NCBI GenBank assembly: GCA_031259745.1
Contig: JAIRLB010000051.1
Span: 1 to 8,811, forward strand
DNA from: Rickettsiales bacterium
GTDB lineage: Bacteria > Pseudomonadota > Alphaproteobacteria > Rs-D84
Reading direction: 5' to 3'
DNA: 8,811 nucleotides
Positions 1-5,462 of the stretch are shown piece by piece. Made by a program: the position numbers and the translations under genes. The notes beneath the pieces were generated by a model, which ran no database searches, was not told where the DNA came from, and saw nothing but the letters and a program-made list of their open reading frames with translations. How positions within the stretch are numbered: position 1 is the first letter of the stretch; each line of letters opens with the position of its first letter.

Positions 1-86
1 GTCATAATAATAAATCCGCGTCTGCATTTCGCATCGGTACGGATTTATTACATTATACATAGCAAGCTGATTCATTTAATTGATTA
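1..86. other. Non-coding sequence before the array, with an inverted repeat
   Basis: AT-rich sequence with no supportable gene. It contains a perfect 11-bp inverted repeat (TAATAAATCCG at 8-18 and its complement at 40-50) around a 21-nt loop. No run of T follows the right arm; on the - strand the stem is followed by a T-rich TTATTATGAC, so it could be a weak terminator for an upstream unit or a structured end of the array. No clear leader promoter is visible. Confidence 0.5.
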
Positions 87-453
87 GTTATAGTTGACCG
101 CTGAATCAATCTCTGTTACCATTTTATAATGCGATATCATTGTATCAATCTTTGTTATAGTTGACCGCTGAATCAATCTCTGTTACCATCTTATAACAGA
201 ACAAAACAACCGCTTTCGTGTTATAGTTGACCGCTGAATCAATCTCTGTTACCATCAAGCCTGAAAACATTAACTGGTGGACTAAGTTATAGTTGACCGC
301 TGAATCAATCTCTGTTACCATAAATTAGTAACGGTGGACACTGGAACTAAAGTTATAGTTGACCGCTGAATCAATCTCTGTTACCATGACAAACAACACA
401 AACAGAAGCACAAATAAGTTATAGTTGACCGCTGAATCAATCTCTGTTACCAT
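87..453 (+). CRISPR. Type II-C CRISPR array, 6 identical repeats and 5 spacers
   Basis: Six identical 36-bp repeats start at 87, 154, 220, 286, 352 and 418. Each begins GTTATAGTTGACC and ends CTCTGTTACCAT. The spacers are 31, 30, 30, 30 and 30 nt long. The GTTATAG start, like the GTT.TAG start of other type II repeats, and the + strand orientation of the tracrRNA anti-repeat indicate that crRNAs read along the + strand, opposite to cas9 and cas2. No degenerate terminal repeat is seen, so the leader end cannot be assigned from repeat decay. The targets of the spacers cannot be determined from the window. Confidence 0.97.
94..122 (+). promoter_or_regulatory. Repeat-embedded promoter (first of six copies)
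   Basis: Repeat positions 8-13 read TTGACC, then exactly 17 bp, then TACCAT at repeat positions 31-36, preceded by TGT (extended -10). This is a plausible sigma-70 promoter ending at the repeat/spacer border, so transcription would begin about 6-7 nt inside the spacer. The same layout is established for N. meningitidis and C. jejuni II-C repeats, which end in TGCTACAAT and TGGTAAAAT. Identical copies lie in the other five repeats (for example 161-189 and 227-255). Promoter activity here is inferred. Confidence 0.65.
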
Positions 454-469
454 CGCAAATAGTGAAACG

Positions 470-498
470 CCTGTAATCTGAGGATTACGGGCACATTT
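470..498 (+). terminator. Stem-loop after the last repeat, possible array terminator
   Basis: CCTGTAATC (470-478) pairs with GATTACGGG (483-491) as a 9-bp stem with one G-U pair and a TGAG loop, followed by CACATTTTATAAA. It lies 16 bp past the last repeat and could end + strand array transcripts. The T-tract is short and offset, so termination may be weak. On the - strand it would come after cas2 but has no T-run there. Confidence 0.4.
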
Positions 499-526
499 TA
501 TAAATAAAAAATGATAAAAAATTGTT

Positions 527-889
527 TCAAAAAAGTAATAATTGACCATTTTTTTCGCGAATTCGTTCTTCATTCTCTATATTATTTTTGCCTAAAAATG
601 TGTCCGAAGTGACATATTGCTTGTCCGTTATGTAAACAAAAGATACCGAACTATTTTCAGGAATCGCCCAGATTAGCGATTTCGCCGCATTCTTTGCGGA
701 CGACAAATCGCGGCAAGGCTTGATATACACCGAAAATTGTTTCATCGCAAATCCGTTGTCTAACAGAGTATTGCGAAACCTGGTCGCCTTGCGTTGTTCG
801 GTTTTGGTTCTGACAGGAATATCAAACATGCACAGGATCCACATCAGAGACCATCCGGTTATAGAATCAAGCCGACGACTTCGCGCCAT
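527..889 (-). CDS. cas2: CRISPR-associated endoribonuclease/adaptation protein Cas2
   Basis: A 120-residue protein with the type II Cas2 signature: MWILCMFDIPV at residues 16-26, with the conserved aspartate D23 at the end of strand 1, and then TRFRNTLLDNGF..KQFSVYIKPC. Cas2 normally forms the central dimer of the Cas1-Cas2 spacer-integration complex. The gene starts 23 bp inside the end of cas9, so the two are probably co-transcribed and translationally coupled. The ATG at 889 has an AAGGTG Shine-Dalgarno-like sequence about 8 bases upstream. The ATG at residue 16 (position 844) is an alternative, preceded by GGATGG; family alignment favours a few residues before MW, which fits the longer form. 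No cas1 lies next to it, so its role in adaptation is uncertain. Confidence 0.93.
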   Translation of the reverse strand: MARSRRLDSITGWSLMWILCMFDIPVRTKTEQRKATRFRNTLLDNGFAMKQFSVYIKPCRDLSSAKNAAKSLIWAIPENSSVSFVYITDKQYVTSDTFLGKNNIENEERIREKNGQLLLF

Positions 890-3800
890 TGTTTAACACC
901 TTGTGCTTCTTTTTCACTTTCCCGAACGAGGTCAGTTCGATTTTCCGCGCCCGCCAATTAACAAGATTTTTAAGACCTGTTTCTATGGTATCAACAAACA
1001 TATATTTTATACTTTTATCTTTCGGCGAGGTCATTCGCGCGTCGCTGATAAAATCTATATCGAATTTGCCTTTGCTAAACTTTTTAACTCTGGCCAAGCA
1101 TTGTGCGGCACTGGTATATTTTTTCCATTGCTGCGGTGTGTTCAATTCCATTATATCGCCTTGATGCACAGACCAGATTATTCTTCCACCATCCCGCTTC
1201 CATTTCGGAACAAAATCCGGTTGGTTTGCATTGAAGCGATTGATTACTTCCCACCCGATTTTTCCTTTTTTGCTTATATAAAAATCGACACAATGGTTAT
1301 TGCCTGATTCGTATGCTACACCATGCTTTTCTATCTTGATAAGAGAGTTGTTATTTTCATACTGCCTGAACTTATCGTCTTTCCAAAGTCCTCTGTTTCG
1401 TATCAGACGCAATGTCCTCGCGATAATACGCGCATCGGTAATTTGGAAATCTTTGCCGCCTCTGGCCAAATTCTCTTGGCTTTCACGCTGAAGTTCAAGT
1501 TTTGCAAAGTCCCAGTAGTATAAGAAATTATCATAAAGTTCATGCTGAGCGACACGGGCCGATGCGATGCTTTCATGAAGCTCGCTTTTTATATTTTCCG
1601 GAATTAACAACTTGGCCAAATCGTCTTTCTTTTTTATAACGACGGATATTTTCCGTCTGTAGACAGTCAGTGCAGAACTACCGTTTTCACAAAGGATTAC
1701 GCGCCCGGTTTCCTTATGTAGTTGTCCGGGTTTGCTGTGCTCTGGTTTATGCGATATTTTTATATTTCTTAACGTATTTATGACACGAGTGCGGAAATCA
1801 TCCAGCGGAGCCGGATATCCACTATGAAAATCTTCGGTTTCTGTCACCATTCGCTGTAGCAGGCTGCGGTTTGCAAATGCTGCTACTATTGCGTCCATCG
1901 CATGATGGCGATGGTCGATGCGCGGTTTGGCGAACCATTCTTTATTTTTGGTTTTGTATTCTTTCCATTCGCCATCAATATCCGGCTTATGGTTGGATTC
2001 TTTTATGATGCCGGTGTTTTTTTCCATCCATCGCTTTGGCGCGTTTTCCAAATATCGTGGAACATCCATATTCAGCAAGTCGTATTCCAATCCGTCCAGA
2101 TTCCAAACGTGGCGCAGTTTTGCAGTCTGTGCACCGCGTATCGCCAGCATGCCTGCTTCATCGACATTGCGGTTCAGTATCGCGCGCAGATAACGCATGG
2201 CGAGTTTTGATACATACCGCGTGTCGGTCAGATATCGGTTTGTTTCTTCTGAGTCTCCGAAATTACGGAATTTTTCTTCTGCATCGGGTTCGAATCGCCA
2301 TGATTTATCTTTCAAACGCTTGCGGGCGTTCTTAAGAATTTCGCGTATTTCTTCAGGCGTTTTTGATTTTTCGAAATATGGATATGGGAACGAATTTGTT
2401 TTTGCTCTGTTGTCTGTCGCGTTTACCAGGACAAGATTATTATAAGTATCCGTACCGCCCAATTTTTGCGGAATGATGTGCTCTATCTCAAAGCTATTGA
2501 AATCTTGTGGAATGCTATTTTGCGGCGCATAAGCATCAGCCCAGCCCTGTTCCTTGGCAAGCTTGTATTTCAAGATATTTTTTCTTGTTATCGGCAGGCC
2601 TTTGTTAGCTAGATGTTGTCGCGCTTCTTCATTATCGCTGCGATTGCTTTTCTGGCGTTTTTCCAGTTCCGCTTTTTGCTCTGGCGATAATCCCACATCG
2701 CGTCCGACTTCGATGTTTATTTCATATGGCTTTCCATAAAGCCGAATTATGTCGTTCACGACCAGACGCAGCTGGTTCAGAATCATATGAACGCCTGGAT
2801 TTGCGATTTTTCCGAATTGTTTTTCTTCTTGATTCAGCGTAGGGTTGCGTTTTTTTACATGCTCCGCAACCGGCTGAGTATCCGAGGTCAAAATTTTTCC
2901 GTAATATGGCAATAAATTACAGGAGCCCTGAACCATACGTACGCGCTCTTCTGGCGCCATGAATCGCGGATCCGTTTTTGCCAGTTCGTCGGTAATTTCA
3001 CGATGAGTAATCACCGATGTTTTCAGTTTTTCTAAGATGGTTTCGGTTGCGGTTTTGCCAAGATTGGTTCGTCCTTTTGGAATTTTTGCCAAGATTATTT
3101 CTATTTTCACATCATCGGCAATACCAAGTTTTTCACCAACAATTTTTATAAAACTTCCATTGGAATACAAGCGTTCGCCGGAACCGGTTGGATCTACAGG
3201 ATTCGATATGAATTCGATCAAGTCTCCGGTTATATCAAGATCGCGGAATTGTGGCAAAGAGTAAAGATATGGCTTTATCGGATTTTCAACTGAGAGTTCG
3301 GATTGTTTCAATCCCAACAATTCTTTGATTGATTTTTTCCCGGCAGATTTCCCTGCCAGCAGCAATTCGGTTATGATTTTGTCGCGTTCTTCCTTCGACA
3401 ATTTTTCTTTGCCTGTGTCCGTCAGTTTACTTACATTGTTGACCTCTTCATAAATACGGCGTTGTTCAGATAACGGATGAGCTTTGGATAAGCGATTTTC
3501 GTCCGCTATATAGATGCATTTCCCAATAGCCCATGGCATCGACGGCAGTTCGTAGAATAGAATATATTCAATTTTTTGCTTTAACCCAGGTGTGATTTCC
3601 TGTTGCTTGCAAATTTTATCAAATTCATCCCGCACCAGCCAGCGCGGAATGGCGTAATCAACCGCTGGTTTGCCATCATAATTTTTCTGGCGCACTATGC
3701 GTTTGCTTTTGTCGTTTATGCGCGACAACAGAAATTCTCCGATAGTTCGCGCACCGCTATCCGCCAGGTGCTTTTCCATCATATCATAAGGCGATAATGA

Positions 3801-4235
3801 TTTCTTTGGCTTTTCATCGTCCTCGTTATGTGTGTCATCCGCTTCTTGCATTTGATTTATGTATCCCGCACCGCGATGCTTGGCAAGATGTAATATGGCG
3901 CGCCCAAACCAAAATGGGTTGATTTTTTCATCCAAAGCACGCGCACGTATTTCATACGGCGAAATCCTACGCAGCTTGTCGGTACCGTCCGGGGAACATG
4001 TCGGATACAACCCGTTATCGAACAACAATTGCGCTAGCAACTTCATTCGCTGGCGTGTACGGATTGTATTTTTCCGAATTGTGCGTTTTAACCTCCGGTC
4101 TTCCGCGCCTTCGGATACTTCAAAAATTCTGACACCGGCATCGATTATTTCAGTCGGATTATTTTCATTATCCAATCGTATCACGGCTGCACCGATAGAT
4201 CCGACACCCAAATCCAAACCAAGCCGATATTTCAT
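867..4235 (-). CDS. cas9: CRISPR-associated endonuclease Cas9 (type II-C)
   Basis: A 1122-residue RNA-guided DNA endonuclease, close in size to II-C enzymes such as NmeCas9 (about 1080). The RuvC-I motif GLDLGVGSIG holds catalytic D8. The arginine-rich bridge helix (EDRRLKRTIRKNTIRTRQR) lies at about 44-65 and is followed by the recognition lobe to about residue 490. RuvC-II is INIEVGRD with E509. The HNH domain has EHIIPQ with H586 and NNLVLVNATDNRAK with N609. RuvC-III is DHRHHAMDA with H777/H778 and D781. The remaining C-terminal part (about 840-1122) would be the wedge and PAM-interacting region. All nuclease residues are present, so the enzyme looks active. The ATG at 4235 has an AGGAG site 7 bases upstream. 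cas2 overlaps its end by 23 bp. The PAM cannot be inferred from the sequence. Confidence 0.98.
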   Translation of the reverse strand: MKYRLGLDLGVGSIGAAVIRLDNENNPTEIIDAGVRIFEVSEGAEDRRLKRTIRKNTIRTRQRMKLLAQLLFDNGLYPTCSPDGTDKLRRISPYEIRARALDEKINPFWFGRAILHLAKHRGAGYINQMQEADDTHNEDDEKPKKSLSPYDMMEKHLADSGARTIGEFLLSRINDKSKRIVRQKNYDGKPAVDYAIPRWLVRDEFDKICKQQEITPGLKQKIEYILFYELPSMPWAIGKCIYIADENRLSKAHPLSEQRRIYEEVNNVSKLTDTGKEKLSKEERDKIITELLLAGKSAGKKSIKELLGLKQSELSVENPIKPYLYSLPQFRDLDITGDLIEFISNPVDPTGSGERLYSNGSFIKIVGEKLGIADDVKIEIILAKIPKGRTNLGKTATETILEKLKTSVITHREITDELAKTDPRFMAPEERVRMVQGSCNLLPYYGKILTSDTQPVAEHVKKRNPTLNQEEKQFGKIANPGVHMILNQLRLVVNDIIRLYGKPYEINIEVGRDVGLSPEQKAELEKRQKSNRSDNEEARQHLANKGLPITRKNILKYKLAKEQGWADAYAPQNSIPQDFNSFEIEHIIPQKLGGTDTYNNLVLVNATDNRAKTNSFPYPYFEKSKTPEEIREILKNARKRLKDKSWRFEPDAEEKFRNFGDSEETNRYLTDTRYVSKLAMRYLRAILNRNVDEAGMLAIRGAQTAKLRHVWNLDGLEYDLLNMDVPRYLENAPKRWMEKNTGIIKESNHKPDIDGEWKEYKTKNKEWFAKPRIDHRHHAMDAIVAAFANRSLLQRMVTETEDFHSGYPAPLDDFRTRVINTLRNIKISHKPEHSKPGQLHKETGRVILCENGSSALTVYRRKISVVIKKKDDLAKLLIPENIKSELHESIASARVAQHELYDNFLYYWDFAKLELQRESQENLARGGKDFQITDARIIARTLRLIRNRGLWKDDKFRQYENNNSLIKIEKHGVAYESGNNHCVDFYISKKGKIGWEVINRFNANQPDFVPKWKRDGGRIIWSVHQGDIMELNTPQQWKKYTSAAQCLARVKKFSKGKFDIDFISDARMTSPKDKSIKYMFVDTIETGLKNLVNWRARKIELTSFGKVKKKHKVLNNGAKSSA

Positions 4236-4236
4236 A

Positions 4237-4265
4237 TTGACACTCCTTTTTTATTCTAGTATAAT
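4237..4265 (+). promoter_or_regulatory. Consensus sigma-70 promoter for tracrRNA
   Basis: TTGACA at 4237-4242 and TATAAT at 4260-4265 are separated by exactly 17 bp: a perfect match to the sigma-70 consensus, facing the anti-repeat. Transcription would start near 4272. The -35 box begins one base upstream of the cas9 start codon, and the cas9 Shine-Dalgarno site lies in the spacer. Confidence 0.85.
4243..4247 (-). promoter_or_regulatory. cas9 ribosome-binding site
   Basis: AGGAG on the - strand, 7 bases before the cas9 ATG. It fixes the cas9 start and lies within the tracrRNA promoter spacer. Confidence 0.8.
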
Positions 4266-4286
4266 ATAGAAGCATATGTTTTAACA
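4258..4286 (-). promoter_or_regulatory. Possible cas9 promoter
   Basis: On the - strand TATACT (4263-4258) lies 17 bp from a poor -35 match TGTTAA (4286-4281). Transcription would start near 4251, giving a short leader before the AGGAG site. Its -10 box overlaps the -10 box of the tracrRNA promoter on the opposite strand. The -35 is weak, so this assignment is tentative. Confidence 0.4.
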
Positions 4287-4380
4287 GCGTTTTTTATAGA
4301 GATTGATTCAGCGGTTAACACATATATAATAAAGACTTGTTCTGAAAAATGATGGGGCGGTTCCCGCCCCAATTATTGTT
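4272..4380 (+). ncRNA. tracrRNA
   Basis: Positions 4298-4319 are complementary to repeat positions 7-28 with a single G-U pair (T4316). After a 5-nt bulge ACATA (4320-4324), TATAAT (4325-4330) pairs with repeat positions 1-6 to form the lower stem. The orientation is that required for pairing with + strand crRNAs. It is followed by AAAGACTTGTTCTGAAAAATG, whose TCTGAAAA.ATG part resembles the region after the anti-repeat in the N. meningitidis tracrRNA, and then by a GC-rich 3' hairpin (4354-4370). A strong promoter places the 5' end near 4272. A further TAACAG (4282-4287) could pair with repeat positions 27-32. Ends are approximate; total length is about 100-110 nt. It guides RNase III processing of crRNAs and docks on Cas9. 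Confidence 0.9.
4354..4370. terminator. GC-rich hairpin, likely bidirectional terminator and tracrRNA 3' stem
   Basis: GGGGCGG (4354-4360), loop TTC, CCGCCCC (4364-4370): a perfect 7-bp stem. On the + strand it is followed by AATTATTGTTAATTT and would close the tracrRNA. On the - strand it is followed by ATCATTTTT and would end the transcript that carries the cysteine-rich protein gene and the small reading frame stopping 9 bp upstream of it. Confidence 0.7.
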
Positions 4381-4507
4381 AATTTCCGTATAGAATCACT
4401 GTAACTTTGACTTTTTGTATTCGATATGCCAGAATTATTTCATACATCGCCAAATAAAAAATGAAAATAATGAACATTATCCCAGCAAGACATGTTTCCA
4501 ACACCAT
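4379..4507 (-). CDS. Possible 42-residue single-pass membrane peptide
   Basis: An open frame beginning with ATG at 4507 and ending with TAA at 4379. It encodes 42 residues starting MVLETCLAG, with a hydrophobic stretch (IMFIIFIFYLAMYEIILAY, residues 10-28), a basic segment RIQKVK and the tail VTVILYGN. It could be a single membrane helix with a basic flank. It lies 50 bp downstream of the cysteine-rich gene on the same strand and stops 9 bp before a terminator hairpin, which fits a short transcription unit. Against it, there is no good ribosome-binding site (only TTAGAAAAAA before the ATG), no family is recognised, and AT-rich DNA produces hydrophobic frames easily. It may be non-coding. Confidence 0.3.
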   Translation of the reverse strand: MVLETCLAGIMFIIFIFYLAMYEIILAYRIQKVKVTVILYGN

Positions 4508-4557
4508 TTTTTTCTAACGCAATTTTGAAAGCCAATCAATTTTGCAGACAAAGTGGA

Positions 4558-5193
4558 TTAATTCGAATAATTGCAATTTGCGGTGTATTCAAAATTTCCA
4601 GTGTCGTCGCTGCCTGTCGCTCCGAGCGGAAGATAACAGTCGGTTATCGCAGTACTGCCGGCGACGGATGTCGCGGCGGAATTCCCTGTTTCAGTCACGC
4701 ATGATTTGCATGTTGACTCATTAAGAAAATATCCCTCATTGCAAGAGATTGAACCGGCGGCGCATGTGGCATTATCTGGAATAGCCACACATCCGGAACT
4801 ATTGCCGCAATACCCTTCATTACAGTAATGAAATCCGCAAGTGCCCCATGTGCCATAGGTGCATGCCGTACCATTATAACTGACGAACGTACTTGTCTGT
4901 CTTCCCGTAGCATTGGCAACTATTCCATCCGTGCAGCTCCGCGCATCCGTGGCACTGCATGCCTCTTGCCAAGAACGTAGGATACATTTATACCGACCAA
5001 CATAATCGTCGTTACTTTTCACTGTGCAGCCGTAATATTCACCACAAGTAAGCTTCTCATAATCACTGCATTGATAACATTCAACGCCCTTATTGATATT
5101 TCCGTTAAACAAACAAGCTGTGGAAATATTCCATGCATCCGCATGTCCGCATACCAGAGCCACAACGCATGCTGTTATTATGATTTTTTTCAT
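4558..5193 (-). CDS. Secreted cysteine-rich protein of unknown function
   Basis: A 211-residue protein with a clear signal peptide: MKK, a hydrophobic core, and probable cleavage after HADA at residue 20. The mature part has 19 cysteines in about 190 residues, an asparagine/threonine/glycine-rich composition and short recurring units such as CNEGYCGNSSGC and CNEGYFLNESTCKSC, similar in style to EGF-like or growth-factor-receptor cysteine-rich repeats. It is probably disulphide-bonded in the periplasm or outside the cell. The cysteine in the signal peptide lacks a standard lipobox. An ideal GGAGG site lies 5 bases upstream of the ATG. A structured intergenic region precedes it. I recall similar proteins from gut alphaproteobacteria, but no function is known to me. 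Adhesion or a surface role is only a guess. Confidence 0.8.
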   Translation of the reverse strand: MKKIIITACVVALVCGHADAWNISTACLFNGNINKGVECYQCSDYEKLTCGEYYGCTVKSNDDYVGRYKCILRSWQEACSATDARSCTDGIVANATGRQTSTFVSYNGTACTYGTWGTCGFHYCNEGYCGNSSGCVAIPDNATCAAGSISCNEGYFLNESTCKSCVTETGNSAATSVAGSTAITDCYLPLGATGSDDTGNFEYTANCNYSN

Positions 5194-5198
5194 TCCAA

Positions 5199-5203
5199 CC
5201 TCC
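5199..5203 (-). promoter_or_regulatory. Strong ribosome-binding site of the cysteine-rich gene
   Basis: GGAGG on the - strand, 5 bases before the ATG at 5193, preceded by a run of A. It supports this start and efficient translation. Confidence 0.8.
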
Positions 5204-5224
5204 TTTTTTTCATGAATGAAAATT

Positions 5225-5390
5225 CCGCCAAATAAATGGCGGTTGGAGGTTCAGAACAATTAATATAGAAATTGTGCGGCGTATTCTGTATATTCCGCCA
5301 GCCCTCCAACCCAGTGGGCTGCGGGCTCAAATTTTCCACCAGCGGCAACGCCGGCGCTATATTAATGGGTTCTGACACCCCGCAACCGGA
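5225..5390. repeat. Structured intergenic element with nested inverted repeats
   Basis: This stretch between der and the cysteine-rich gene holds several overlapping inverted repeats. CCGCCA (5225-5230) pairs with TGGCGG (5237-5242). GGTTGGAGG (5241-5249) is a perfect inverse of 5303-5311. TCAGAAC (5251-5257) plus ATTAATATAG (5259-5268) are inverse to 5369-5375 and 5357-5366, so the outer arms are about 18 nt with a 1-2 nt internal difference and sit about 90 bp apart. ATTCCGCCA also recurs directly at 5222-5230 and 5292-5300. It may be a short palindromic mobile repeat or a structured 5' leader. A frame is open through it on the - strand (5438-5190) but shows no protein-like features. Confidence 0.55.
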
Positions 5391-5398
5391 ACTCCCGA

Positions 5399-5410
5399 TT
5401 GCAATTGCAA
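5399..5410. promoter_or_regulatory. 12-bp perfect palindrome, possible operator
   Basis: TTGCAATTGCAA is self-complementary over all 12 bases, and TTGCAA recurs at 5416-5421. It lies upstream of the structured element and the cysteine-rich gene, so it could bind a dimeric regulator. No matching promoter could be fixed with confidence. Confidence 0.3.
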
Positions 5411-5427
5411 TGTTATTGCAAACATGA

Positions 5428-5462
5428 AAAAAATGCAAATGAAAACCGCGGAAAGGCCGTTA
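5428..5462 (-). terminator. Possible weak terminator after der
   Basis: Just past the der stop, the - strand reads AACGGCCTTTCCGCGGTTTTC and then ATTTGCATTTTTTT. The stem is short (CGG/CCG with an imperfect AA/TT extension), but it is followed by T-rich sequence. It might end der transcripts, although read-through into the cysteine-rich gene is possible. Confidence 0.25.

Noticed and set aside
52..86. Partly repeat-like sequence before the first repeat (TTATA and GCTGATTCATTT)
   Set aside because: It would abut the first repeat with no spacer, and the match needs a gap and fades after about 12 bases. Not enough for a degenerate repeat.
256..351. Spacers 3 and 4 share GGTGGAC and ACTAA
   Set aside because: The shared words are too short and differently spaced to show a common target.
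889..4269. Many + strand open frames opposite cas9
   Set aside because: They are antisense shadows of cas9 with no family features or ribosome-binding sites; cas9 is unambiguous by its motifs.
5190..5438. Open frame of 82 codons on the - strand across the structured intergenic region
   Set aside because: No signal, domain or credible composition. Its openness comes from the GC-rich palindromes, and its end contains the ribosome-binding site of the next gene.
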